Assembly (NCBI GenBank): GCA_025062175.1
Contig: JANXAX010000014.1
Coordinates: 1-17,987, forward strand
DNA length: 17,987 nucleotides
From: Anaerolineae bacterium
GTDB lineage: Bacteria > Chloroflexota > Anaerolineae > 4572-78 > NAK82
Reading direction: 5' to 3'
Shown one piece after another: positions 6,251 to 13,674 of the stretch. Under the pieces are notes generated by a model. The model saw nothing but the letters and a program-made list of their open reading frames with translations, was not told the DNA's origin and did no database searches. Numbering within the stretch: position 1 is the first letter of the stretch; every line of letters begins with the position of its first letter. A program made the position numbers and the translations under genes.

Positions 6251-8095
6251 ATGTGCGGCATCGTGGGATACGTTGGATCACGCCATGCGGTGCCCCTGGT
6301 GCTGGAAGGGCTGCGCCGCCTGGAGTATCGCGGTTACGATTCGGCCGGACTGGCCACCATCCAGGATGGAATGTTATGTATCCGACGGGCCGAGGGCAAG
6401 CTGCGCAATCTGGAACGTCTCCTCCAGGAACAGCCGGCTGAGGGGTCTATCGCCATCGGCCATACCCGCTGGGCGACTCACGGCGTTCCATGTGAGCGCA
6501 ACGCTCATCCGCATGTGGACTGCCACCACGAGCTCGCAGTGATCCAAAACGGGATCGTTGAGAACTTTCTCCCTTTGCGCCAAGAGCTCACAGCGCAGGG
6601 CCATCGCTTCTTATCGGACACTGATACTGAGGTGATCGTACATTTGGTGGAGGCCTATCTAGCACAGGGGTATGACTTAATCGAAGCGGCACGTCGCTCC
6701 TTTGCCCGCATCAAGGGAGCCCACGCAATTGTGCTGCTCAGCCGTCAGGCGCCCGATACCTTGATTGCCGCGCGCATCGGCAACGCCGGTGGGGTGATTG
6801 TGGGCGTCGGGGAAGGGGAGATGTTTCTCGCAAGTGACATCCCGGCCATCCTGGAACACACCCGCCGCGTGATCTTTCTCGAGGACGGCGAAATGGCGAT
6901 TGTGCGCGCTCAAGGAGCACAGTTCCTGAGACTGGACGGCAGCTCGCTCAGCAAATCCAGCATCGAGATCCCGTGGGATCCCGTCAGTGCAGCTAAAGGC
7001 CCATATCGTCACTTTATGCAGAAAGAGATCATGGAGCAGGCACGTTCACTCACAGATACCCTGCGTGGACGCATCGACTTCGCCAGCGGTTGGGTGGAGT
7101 TGCCGGAATTGAATCTGCCTCCTGAAGAGGCCCGGACTCTTGACAAGATGGTCATTGTGGCATGTGGCACTTCGGCCCATGCCGGTCTGGTCGGCAAATT
7201 CATGCTCGAAAAGCTCGCCCGCATCCCGGTTGAGGTGGACTACGCCAGCGAATTTCGCTACCGCGATCCTCTGATCGGCCCGAACACGCTCGTCCTGGCG
7301 ATTACCCAATCGGGTGAGACCGCGGACACGTTGGCCGCGCTGGAGGAGGCACGTGCCAAAGGGGCGCGCACGGCCAGCATCGTCAACATGATCGGGAGCA
7401 TGGCACAACGCATCAGCGATGGATATATCTTGATGCAGGCCGGCCCAGAGATCGGTGTGGCCTCGACCAAAGCATTTACGGCATCGTTGGTGGACCTGCT
7501 GCTGCTTGCAGCATACCTCGGACAGGCGCGCGGGACGCTCTCCCAGCGCGACGGCCAGCGGCTGGCACAGCATCTGGCGGAGCTGCCGCAGCAGGTGGGC
7601 ACCGTCCTCAGCGAGGGCTACAACAACTACCAGAGGTTAGCGGAGGAGTTTCACCACTGTGAACATTTCCTCTACCTAGGGCGCGGCATCAACTATCCGA
7701 TCGCGCTAGAGGGGGCGCTCAAGCTGAAAGAGATCAGTTACATCCACGCCGAAGGCTATCCGGCTGGAGAGATGAAGCATGGCCCCATCGCCCTCATCGA
7801 CCGCGATATGCCGGTGGTCACAATCGCAGTACGCGACAACGTTTATGACAAGATGATCAGCCAGATCGAACAAGTCAAGGCACGGGGCGGCGTCGTGATC
7901 GCCGTGTGCCACGCGGATGATGAAGCAGTACAAGCGAAGGCGGATTATGTGCTGCGCATTCCGCACACCGACCCGCTGCTCACACCTATTCTCGCCGTGT
8001 TGCCGCTTCAGCTACTGGCGTATCACCTGGCAGTGCGGCGCGGCTGCGACGTCGATCAACCGCGCAACCTGGCCAAGAGCGTCACCGTGGAGTAG
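6251..8095 (+). CDS. glmS: Glutamine:fructose-6-phosphate aminotransferase (isomerizing)
   Basis: A 614-residue enzyme (E. coli GlmS is 609) making glucosamine-6-phosphate from fructose-6-phosphate and glutamine. This is the first step towards UDP-GlcNAc, peptidoglycan and other glycans. The N terminus MCGIVGYVG supplies Cys2, the nucleophile of the class II glutaminase. EYRGYDSAG and GHTRWATHG follow as expected. Two SIS sugar-isomerase domains are visible: VACGTSAHAG with TQSGETADT in the first, and YLGRGINYPIALEGALKLKE with GEMKHGP in the second. The C terminus is the conserved DQPRNLAKSVTVE. The start is the ATG after AAAGGAGG. The reading frame extends upstream to 6008, but that part is the non-coding leader shared with bioY. 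It is expressed from its own promoter, with no obvious co-transcribed neighbour. Confidence 0.97.
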   Translation: MCGIVGYVGSRHAVPLVLEGLRRLEYRGYDSAGLATIQDGMLCIRRAEGKLRNLERLLQEQPAEGSIAIGHTRWATHGVPCERNAHPHVDCHHELAVIQNGIVENFLPLRQELTAQGHRFLSDTDTEVIVHLVEAYLAQGYDLIEAARRSFARIKGAHAIVLLSRQAPDTLIAARIGNAGGVIVGVGEGEMFLASDIPAILEHTRRVIFLEDGEMAIVRAQGAQFLRLDGSSLSKSSIEIPWDPVSAAKGPYRHFMQKEIMEQARSLTDTLRGRIDFASGWVELPELNLPPEEARTLDKMVIVACGTSAHAGLVGKFMLEKLARIPVEVDYASEFRYRDPLIGPNTLVLAITQSGETADTLAALEEARAKGARTASIVNMIGSMAQRISDGYILMQAGPEIGVASTKAFTASLVDLLLLAAYLGQARGTLSQRDGQRLAQHLAELPQQVGTVLSEGYNNYQRLAEEFHHCEHFLYLGRGINYPIALEGALKLKEISYIHAEGYPAGEMKHGPIALIDRDMPVVTIAVRDNVYDKMISQIEQVKARGGVVIAVCHADDEAVQAKADYVLRIPHTDPLLTPILAVLPLQLLAYHLAVRRGCDVDQPRNLAKSVTVE

Positions 8096-8101
8096 ATGTA
8101 G

Positions 8102-8133
8102 GATTGTGAAATCACGAAGGACGGATCACAATC
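8102..8133. repeat. Inverted repeat just after glmS
   Basis: GATTGTGA (8102-8109) and TCACAATC (8126-8133) are a perfect 8-base inverted repeat across 16 bases, starting seven bases after the glmS stop. It may be a weak terminator or an operator; there is no T-tract. The half-sites TGTGA/TCACA resemble CRP halves, but the spacing is wrong for one CRP dimer. Confidence 0.35.
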
Positions 8134-8212
8134 AGCGAGGGGGTATTGCATCACTTGGAGAGAAGGCACCGAGCCGCACAATGTGAGCAAATGGCACTGA
8201 CTGCTTCCCAAC

Positions 8213-8253
8213 AGTTGCGGCTTGAGCAACTCTCGCCATTCTAGCACTGTGCT
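8213..8253. repeat. Two small dyads upstream of the DUF5989 gene
   Basis: AGTTGC (8213-8218) and GCAACT (8226-8231) can form a hairpin with a 7-base loop. Twelve bases on, AGCAC-T-GTGCT (8243-8253) is a compact dyad better suited to protein binding. Both lie 70-110 bases before the predicted -10 box of the carbamoyltransferase cluster. Confidence 0.3.
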
Positions 8254-8299
8254 CTAATTCGTCCTCGATTTGAAATGTGCTTATCAGCAAGTGGCTAGA

Positions 8300-8329
8300 T
8301 TGCGTCCTCTCCCCATACCTGCTTATAAT
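8300..8329 (+). promoter_or_regulatory. Predicted promoter of the DUF5989-SxtJ-carbamoyltransferase cluster
   Basis: A perfect TATAAT (8324-8329) lies 18 bases after TTGCGT (8300-8305, 3/6). The start would be near 8336, about 39 bases before the DUF5989 start codon. Confidence 0.5.
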
Positions 8330-8374
8330 AGCATCTCTGTGTCCATTTGGCGTGTAACGGAGGTGCCCGAGCCC

Positions 8375-8560
8375 ATGGCAGGGTTTAAGAAGAGCAGCGT
8401 GCTGTATCGTTTCGGTATCATCGGCGAACTGCTACAGTTTCTGTGGCAACGCAAGCTGTGGTGGTTGATTCCGATGGTGGTGGTGATTGTATTGTTCGGG
8501 ATGTTGTTAGTATTCGCACAAGGCTCCGCTGTTGCGCCGTTCATTTACACCCTGTTCTAA
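8375..8560 (+). CDS. DUF5989 family small membrane protein
   Basis: A 61-residue protein with one transmembrane helix (about 29-48). The sequence carries the whole DUF5989 pattern: FGIIGELLQFLWQRKLWWL, then a hydrophobic core, then a close in QGSAVAPFIYTLF. The N terminus is basic (MAGFKKSS), so it is probably inside. The ATG at 8375 is chosen because GGAGGT stands ten bases upstream; the frame continues back to 8270 without a usable RBS or family similarity. DUF5989 genes are known mainly as tiny neighbours of SxtJ-like and NodU/CmcH carbamoyltransferase genes, the order found here. Its role is unknown. A membrane anchor or small subunit for the carbamoyltransferase is an inference from gene order. 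Confidence 0.82.
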   Translation: MAGFKKSSVLYRFGIIGELLQFLWQRKLWWLIPMVVVIVLFGMLLVFAQGSAVAPFIYTLF

Positions 8561-8644
8561 GGTGTTGGGAGACAAATCCTGTTCCACAAATGTATCGTGA
8601 CAGCTGTCCTGAGACCACCGTCGCACGTTGATCAGGAATTCTCT

Positions 8645-9142
8645 ATGGAGCTTGCCTCGAATGTCGCTTTAGTCTTGCTCACGCTCACAGGCTATTCGGC
8701 CGGGGTCGCACTAGGTGCCCGCAACAGAATTCCGGTTCCGGGTCTGCTCGATCTTATGGTGATCGTGCTGTTGTGGGTCGGGGCGATATCCACCCGTGCA
8801 ACGCTAGGCAGGTGGCTGGCCATCGGCGTATGGGTGCTCATCGGTCTAATGGTTGGACTGATGTTGGCGTACGCACGTCGGACTCAATATACCAAGGCCG
8901 AGCACAACACACCTGCAGCGAACCTGTGGCAAGCGTGGAAAGTCTTTGCACGCCGGATGGGCAACTACCAGGGGCGCGTCTTCATGGCTTTGCTTTATTT
9001 CACAGTTGTGTTACCCTTTGGGGCAGTTGCGACTTTCCTAGGGGATCCTTTGGGGATCAAGCGCAAGAGAAGTGCTTCGAATTGGCAGCCCAAGCAGATG
9101 TCAACTAAGCCTTCAATTGAGGAAGCGGGGAGACAGTACTAA
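8645..9142 (+). CDS. SxtJ-like membrane protein
   Basis: A 165-residue protein with hydrophobic segments at about 4-22, 32-48, 56-76 and 110-132. The C-terminal part resembles the SxtJ family (named from the saxitoxin cluster), whose members end with a helix, a Pro-x-Gly turn and a GxDPL-like motif. Here this reads RVFMALLYFTVVLPFG followed by FLGDPLGIKRK and a Trp (about 111-147). The polar C-terminal tail is cytoplasmic if the basic GIKRKR stretch is inside. The ATG at 8645 has AGGAA six bases upstream; an in-frame GTG at 8597 lacks an RBS. Its stop overlaps the carbamoyltransferase start (TAATG), which implies translational coupling. The family assignment is moderate; the location between DUF5989 and carbamoyltransferase supports it. 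Confidence 0.65.
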   Translation: MELASNVALVLLTLTGYSAGVALGARNRIPVPGLLDLMVIVLLWVGAISTRATLGRWLAIGVWVLIGLMVGLMLAYARRTQYTKAEHNTPAANLWQAWKVFARRMGNYQGRVFMALLYFTVVLPFGAVATFLGDPLGIKRKRSASNWQPKQMSTKPSIEEAGRQY

Positions 9143-10977
9143 TGCATATCTTGGGTGTATCTTGTTTTTATCACGATTCGGCCGCTGCTTTGTTGCGCGA
9201 TGGGATGTTGGTGGCGGCAGCGGAGGAAGAACGTTTTACGCGGCGGAAACACGACAACGGCTTTCCGCGCCATGCCATTCAGTTCTGTTTGCAAATGGCC
9301 AACATCCGTGGCCAGGACCTGGATTATGTGGTCTTTTACGAGAAGCCTTTTGTCAAATTCGAACGCATTTTGCTGAACATCCTGGGCACCTTTCCACGTT
9401 CATGGCGGGTGTTCGGCGAGGCGATGATCAACTATTTCGACGAGAAGCTGTGGATCAAGAACATCCTGATGCGTGAGTTGGAGGTGCCAGCCGAAAAAAT
9501 TCTCTTTGTAGACCATCACGTCTCGCATGCCGCTAGTGCGATGTTTGCCTCACCCTTCGAAGAAGCGGCCATCCTCACGCTGGACGGGGTAGGCGAGTGG
9601 ACGACAGCTACAATTGGACGTGGCACTGCCAGCTGGAGCGACGGCAGCCGCAATTGCATCGAACTAAGCGAAGAGCTGCGCTTCCCCCACTCGGTCGGGC
9701 TGCTGTACTCTGCCTTCACCGCTTACCTGGGTTTCCGCGTCAACAATGGGGAATATAAAGTCATGGGGATGGCGCCTTACGGCCAACCGCGCTATGTGGA
9801 CAAGGTCTACAAGGTGGTCCATGTCGCTGATGACGGTTCCATCGAGATCAACCTGGACTACTTCTCCTATCATCATTCTACCAGCGACACCTACAACCAC
9901 CGCTTCGTCGAGCTGTTCGGTCCGCCGCGCCAGCCGGAGTCGGAGTTTTTCACGCTAGTGACGCATCCGCGGCGCGACCATCCCCATTGGGATGAACGCG
10001 TGGCTGCGGAGAACCAGCGTTTTGCCGACATTGCAGCTAGCATCCAGCTCGTCACCGAGGAGATCATGCTGAAGATGGCTCATACCGCCTACCGCAAGAC
10101 CGGGCTGGATCGGCTGGTCATGGCGGGTGGCGTGGCACTGAATTCGGTCGGCAACGGGCGTATTATGCGCGAGACACCTTTCAAGGAAGTGTGGATTCAA
10201 CCGGCCGCCGGCGACTCGGGAGGAGCGCTCGGCGCCGCCTTGTATACGTATCATGTCATTTTAGGACAGCCGCGCCGCTTCGTCCAGGAACACAGCTATT
10301 GGGGCGCCGAATATACCGAGGCCCAGATGCGCGAAGCCATCGAGGCGCGCGGTTTTCCCTATCAGCGTTTCGATGATATGGAGCAGCTGCTCGACCGCGC
10401 TGTGGATGCCATTTTACGAGGCAAGGTGATCGGTTGGTTTCAAGGTCGTTTTGAGTGGGGACCGCGCGCGCTGGGCAGTCGTTCGATCCTGGCCGACCCG
10501 CGCCGTGAGGAGATGAAGGAGATTGTCAACACCAAGATCAAGTTCCGCGAGCCATTCCGTCCGTTCGCGCCGGTCATCTTGGAAGAGTACGCGGCCGAGT
10601 ATTTCACTACCCCAGGCCTCGACCGTCAATATCCGCCGCGCTTTATGCTGATGGTGTCTCCGTTCCGGGAGGATAAACGCGACAAAGTCCAGGCGGTGTG
10701 TCACGTAGGTGGCACTGGCCGTATGCAAACGGTGCGGCGCGAGTGGAACCCACCTTACTATCGCATCGTAGAAAAGTTCGGAGAGGCTACTGGCATCCCG
10801 GTGTTGCTCAACACCAGCTATAACCTGCGCGGCGAACCGATCGTCAACACGCCCCAGGAAGCGTTGAACACCTTTGCTAACAGTGACTTGGACCAGCTGG
10901 TGATGGGGCCCTTCCTGGTGAGCAAGCCGGATCACCTGACCGGCCCTATCCACCGCGGACCGGCAGCGCTGGACTGA
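9142..10977 (+). CDS. NodU/CmcH-type carbamoyltransferase
   Basis: A 611-residue protein, normal for the family. Enzymes of this type move a carbamoyl group from carbamoyl phosphate, through a carbamoyl-adenylate made with ATP, to a hydroxyl of a sugar, antibiotic or toxin. The N-terminal Kae1/ASKHA-like domain begins MHILGVSCFYHDSAAAL and has the iron-ligand region DHHVSHAASA (about 124-133), LDGVGEW (about 147-153) and GEYKVMGMAPYG. MAGGVALNSVGNGRI follows in the middle. The C-terminal carbamoyltransferase domain holds GWFQGRFEWGPRALGSRSIL, interrupted by nothing unusual, then FRPFAPVI and LNTSYNLRGEPIV. It is cytosolic, with no signal peptide. The ATG overlaps the SxtJ-like stop. No biosynthetic gene that would show the acceptor is present in the window. 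Confidence 0.93.
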   Translation: MHILGVSCFYHDSAAALLRDGMLVAAAEEERFTRRKHDNGFPRHAIQFCLQMANIRGQDLDYVVFYEKPFVKFERILLNILGTFPRSWRVFGEAMINYFDEKLWIKNILMRELEVPAEKILFVDHHVSHAASAMFASPFEEAAILTLDGVGEWTTATIGRGTASWSDGSRNCIELSEELRFPHSVGLLYSAFTAYLGFRVNNGEYKVMGMAPYGQPRYVDKVYKVVHVADDGSIEINLDYFSYHHSTSDTYNHRFVELFGPPRQPESEFFTLVTHPRRDHPHWDERVAAENQRFADIAASIQLVTEEIMLKMAHTAYRKTGLDRLVMAGGVALNSVGNGRIMRETPFKEVWIQPAAGDSGGALGAALYTYHVILGQPRRFVQEHSYWGAEYTEAQMREAIEARGFPYQRFDDMEQLLDRAVDAILRGKVIGWFQGRFEWGPRALGSRSILADPRREEMKEIVNTKIKFREPFRPFAPVILEEYAAEYFTTPGLDRQYPPRFMLMVSPFREDKRDKVQAVCHVGGTGRMQTVRREWNPPYYRIVEKFGEATGIPVLLNTSYNLRGEPIVNTPQEALNTFANSDLDQLVMGPFLVSKPDHLTGPIHRGPAALD

Positions 10978-11035
10978 AAGCACAAAGGCACCTGACCTCG
11001 TCCCGCCGAGAGACCAGCGCGATTGCGAGGCATGT

Positions 11036-11057
11036 CCAGGCTACCACTTAGGCCTGG
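11036..11057 (+). terminator. Possible weak terminator hairpin after the carbamoyltransferase
   Basis: CCAGGC (11036-11041) pairs with GCCTGG (11052-11057); two further TA/TA pairs are possible with one bulged G. It lies 58 bases after the stop codon and lacks a T-tract, so intrinsic termination is uncertain. Confidence 0.3.
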
Positions 11058-11103
11058 CTAGGACCAATAGCCTATTGTGCTTCGATTGCTCTTCTTTAAT
11101 TAT

Positions 11104-11109
11104 TATAAT
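11104..11109 (+). promoter_or_regulatory. Possible -10 box for the response regulator gene
   Basis: A perfect TATAAT in a very AT-rich patch (11092-11111). No good -35 box is found at 16-18 bases. This would suit an activated promoter or an alternative start. The start would lie near 11116, just before the inverted repeat at 11129-11153. Confidence 0.35.
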
Positions 11110-11128
11110 TAGGTGTGGTTGTAAAGAG

Positions 11129-11153
11129 TGAGAGACGCTCCCTAGGTCTCTCA
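11129..11153. repeat. Inverted repeat in the response regulator leader
   Basis: TGAGAGAC (11129-11136) and GTCTCTCA (11146-11153) form a perfect 8-base inverted repeat with a 9-base loop, GCTCCCTAG. It lies 20 bases downstream of the TATAAT box. A self-regulation operator or an RNA hairpin are both possible. Confidence 0.45.
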
Positions 11154-11211
11154 AGAGAGTACTACTAGCCGGTCATTAGGTACAGCGTCGTGCCAGATAG
11201 GCATTTTTACC

Positions 11212-11979
11212 ATGGCAAATAGGCAGGTGTGTGAACGTTCATCTTTGATATCGCCGGACACAGCGCCAGGGAGCTTCCTCCATCATCAGTATCGGTTGCT
11301 CATTATCGAAGATGAGCGCGATATGGCACGCCTAATCAGTTACACCTTACGACGCGTCGGGTATGAGGTGCACTGCACCGCCACAGTGGAGGAGGCACTC
11401 GCGCTGATCGAGCGCATCGGATTGCCCCATATGGCCATCGTGGATCTGATGCTTCCTGGAATGGGAGGGTTCGAATTCTGCCGGCGGGTACAGGAATTCA
11501 GCGATTTGCCCATCTTGATCATCAGCGCAATCCACGACAAGGACACCATTATTTATGGCATCCGATTGTACGCAGAGGACTATATCACTAAGCCGTTTGA
11601 TCCCCAAGAACTTTTGGCACGTGTGGAGCGGGTTCTCAGACGCATCGGCAACTTTGCCTATGCCTTGCAGCCGATTGTCCGAGTGGACGACTATTTGGCC
11701 GTGAACTTCGCCCGTCAGCAAGCCTACGTGCGTGGCACTCCGGTGTCTATGACCCCTCTGGAGACCAAACTCCTCTACATCCTGATGCGCAACGCTGGTC
11801 AGGTTGTCACCACCGACTTCCTGTTACGACGGTTGTGGCCCTATGAGGAAGTATACGAGGACACGCTGCGCGTCCACATCCATCGGTTGCGCCAGAAGAT
11901 CGAGCCAGATCCTACGCGGGCGTGTTATATTATTACGCAGCGTGGGGTCGGTTACCTCTTCCCGCCTGCCGACAATTAG
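11212..11979 (+). CDS. OmpR/PhoB-family response regulator, orphan in this window
   Basis: A 255-residue two-component DNA-binding regulator. The receiver domain (about 28-145) has the acidic pair Glu33-Asp34 in LLIIEDE, the phospho-acceptor Asp78 in MAIVDLMLPG, the switch Ser105 in LIISA, and Lys127 in ITKPFD. The winged-helix DNA-binding domain (about 157-253) has MTPLETKLLYIL, the recognition region EDTLRVHIHRLRQKIE and the terminal TQRGVGYLF. Where most relatives read GADDY before the Lys, this one reads YAEDY. About 27 residues precede the receiver, so the exact start is unsure: ATG 11212 has only a weak site, and GTG 11227 is an alternative. No histidine kinase is nearby. It lies directly upstream of the sugar-transport operon and might control it, which is inference from position only. 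Confidence 0.9.
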   Translation: MANRQVCERSSLISPDTAPGSFLHHQYRLLIIEDERDMARLISYTLRRVGYEVHCTATVEEALALIERIGLPHMAIVDLMLPGMGGFEFCRRVQEFSDLPILIISAIHDKDTIIYGIRLYAEDYITKPFDPQELLARVERVLRRIGNFAYALQPIVRVDDYLAVNFARQQAYVRGTPVSMTPLETKLLYILMRNAGQVVTTDFLLRRLWPYEEVYEDTLRVHIHRLRQKIEPDPTRACYIITQRGVGYLFPPADN

Positions 11980-12118
11980 GTATCCCCAAAGTACCACGCC
12001 TGGTGGATGAGATGGCAACGGCGGAACCCGTTCTCCTGCCTTCATTTAGGGTTCTTTCAACACCTTCCCGAGGGAGAACACCATCCCCACGGAGAGACGC
12101 CCTGCGAGAACGCCCGCC

Positions 12119-12153
12119 AGGCGGCGACTTTCAGTCGCCAGCCTTTTCAGGCT
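12119..12153 (+). repeat. Intergenic palindromic repeat, copy 2, with tandem hairpins
   Basis: The hairpin GGCGACT-TTC-AGTCGCC (12123-12139) is followed at once by AGCCT-TTTC-AGGCT (12140-12153) and then TCTATTT. This could terminate the response regulator transcript. The first hairpin and its flanks (AGGCG before, CAGCC after, and CACGGA and GACGCCCT further upstream) resemble the segment at 2458-2480. Confidence 0.45.
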
Positions 12154-12206
12154 TCTATTTATCACCCAACTTGCGACGCTTCCCTTCCAAACGCGCGATT
12201 GCATAA

Positions 12207-12234
12207 TTGCACAAAGACCTATCTGGTGTATAAT
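12207..12234 (+). promoter_or_regulatory. Predicted promoter of the sugar-transport operon
   Basis: A perfect TATAAT (12229-12234) lies 16 bases after TTGCAC (12207-12212, 3/6). The transcript would start near 12241 and have a leader of about 120 bases. Confidence 0.5.
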
Positions 12235-12252
12235 TTAATAGGACCTTTTACG

Positions 12253-12305
12253 ATGACAAAAAGGAGGTGATGCAAGCGACGAGATCTTTTCCGTTTCCCG
12301 CTTAA
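12253..12305 (+). promoter_or_regulatory. Leader with full anti-SD match and two overlapping mini-ORFs
   Basis: AAAGGAGGTGAT (12260-12271) is complementary over 12 bases to the usual 3' end of bacterial 16S rRNA. Two tiny frames meet on it: MTKRR (12253-12270), and MQATRSFPFPA (12270-12305), whose start overlaps the first stop as TGATG. The Shine-Dalgarno is very close to the second ATG, so translation is uncertain. The arrangement may be a leader peptide or a ribosome standby site 56 bases upstream of the binding-protein gene. Confidence 0.35.
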
Positions 12306-12361
12306 AGGCATGTTTTTTCTGAGTGAGCTAAGTTTGCGTCGTGATTTCAAGGAGGTTGGCT

Positions 12362-13645
12362 ATGAAACGCAGCTACATGTTTACCTTGCTATCTCTGATC
12401 GTGTCCCTCGTGCTACTGTCTCCTGGCATGGCCTTGGCCCAGGAGCCCAAGGAGATCGTCGCCACCTATATGCAAGCTGGCACCTATGACAAGGCAGCCG
12501 AGGAGCTGGTGCCCGAATTCGAGAAGGCGACCGGCATCAAGGTAGAGCTGATCGTGGCGCCGTGGGACGTGCTCAACCAGAACCACATCACCGACTTGAC
12601 CACTGGCACCGGCGCCTACGACGTGATGTCGGGCGAGTTCTGGATCGCTACCGTCTTCGAGCACATGTTACCTTTGGATGACTATGTCAAGCGTGACAAT
12701 TACGGTGGCGATTTCATCGAGCGCATCTGGTCACCTGGGCCGTCCAACTTCTATGACGGCAAGCGTATCGGTGTCCCCTACAGCGCCGACGCTTATGGCA
12801 TCTGGTACAACACCGAGATTTTCGAGCAATGCAAGCTGAAGGCCGAGTGGGAGACATGGGACGACTACATTGCCGTCCTGGATAAATTACAGGTCTGTCT
12901 GAAGGGCAAGGACATCGCCCCGATGGTACACTACTTCGGCCAGATTGAGCAGCCTGCCGCCATCTTCCTGGGCATGTACGACGGTTATCTGGTGGACAAG
13001 AACGGCAATTACGCGCTCGACCGTGAGAAGGCGATCGCGGCGTTGAACAAGATGCAGAGTCTGCTCAAGTACAACCCGGAGGGGGTGTTGGGCTTCGACT
13101 TCAACGCTGGCAATGCCGTGTTCCTGGCGGGCAAGGCCGCCACTATGGTAGGCTGGCCTAGCTTCATCCGCGCCAATGCCGATGACCCCAAGCAGTCGCA
13201 GGTGGTAGGCAAGTGGGCGATGGCCAAGTTCCCTGGCCCCGGTTTCCCCATGGTGAGCGCATGGAATCTGTTCATCTCCAAGTACAGCAAGAACCCAGAC
13301 GCTGCTTGGGAATGGATCAAGTTCTACGCCAACCCGGAAAACGGCAAAAAGTTCATGCTGAAGTATGGCATCGGCTCGCCGTTTAAGAGCACCTACGAGG
13401 ATCCGGAACTGCTGAAGACGCTAGCACACTTCTTGCCCGGGCAGCTGGAAAACCTCAGCCGCGCCAAGTCGCTGCCGTGGACCTTTGCCGCGTTCGAGGC
13501 CTTCTTCCGCAACGAGGGCGACTTCCATCAGGGCAAGATCACGGCTGAGGAGATGCTCGACCGTGTGCAGGCGGAGTGGAACGAGATCAAAGTGCCCGAA
13601 GCGCTGATCCAGCTGGCCGATGCCCAGGGCTTGATGGAAAAGTGA
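12362..13645 (+). CDS. Extracellular sugar-binding protein of a CUT1 ABC transporter
   Basis: A 427-residue family 1 solute-binding protein (MalE-like). The signal peptide covers residues 1-26: a basic MKR start, a hydrophobic core, and cleavage expected after ALA before QEPKE. There is no lipobox cysteine at that site, so it is not an obvious lipoprotein. The mature part begins with the beta-strand EIVATYMQAG. It contains DVMSGEFWIATVFEHMLPLD, VPYSADAYGIWYNTEIFE and a C-terminal WEWIKFYANPENGKKF segment, all common in sugar-binding proteins. The ATG at 12362 follows AAGGAGG by six bases. As first gene of the operon it is followed by a strong hairpin, which would keep its expression above that of the permeases. 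The downstream epimerase and NagB-like genes suggest an amino sugar or related glycan as ligand; this is inference. Confidence 0.9.
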   Translation: MKRSYMFTLLSLIVSLVLLSPGMALAQEPKEIVATYMQAGTYDKAAEELVPEFEKATGIKVELIVAPWDVLNQNHITDLTTGTGAYDVMSGEFWIATVFEHMLPLDDYVKRDNYGGDFIERIWSPGPSNFYDGKRIGVPYSADAYGIWYNTEIFEQCKLKAEWETWDDYIAVLDKLQVCLKGKDIAPMVHYFGQIEQPAAIFLGMYDGYLVDKNGNYALDREKAIAALNKMQSLLKYNPEGVLGFDFNAGNAVFLAGKAATMVGWPSFIRANADDPKQSQVVGKWAMAKFPGPGFPMVSAWNLFISKYSKNPDAAWEWIKFYANPENGKKFMLKYGIGSPFKSTYEDPELLKTLAHFLPGQLENLSRAKSLPWTFAAFEAFFRNEGDFHQGKITAEEMLDRVQAEWNEIKVPEALIQLADAQGLMEK

Positions 13646-13674
13646 TCGGACACAAGCCGAGCGTGACCGGCTAG

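Larger units (their letters stand above)
11980..12361. other. 382-base intergenic region before the sugar-transport operon
   Basis: No ordinary gene is present. From left to right it holds about 140 bases without recognisable features, a pair of tandem hairpins with a palindromic repeat (12119-12153), an AT-rich promoter segment (12207-12234), a leader with a full-length Shine-Dalgarno sequence and two tiny overlapping ORFs (12253-12305), and the true RBS of the binding-protein gene (12349-12355). Confidence 0.6.

Noticed and set aside
8102..8133. CRP/FNR binding site after glmS
   Set aside because: The TGTGA and TCACA halves are 16 bases apart rather than 6, and the site lies far from the next promoter; kept only as an inverted repeat.
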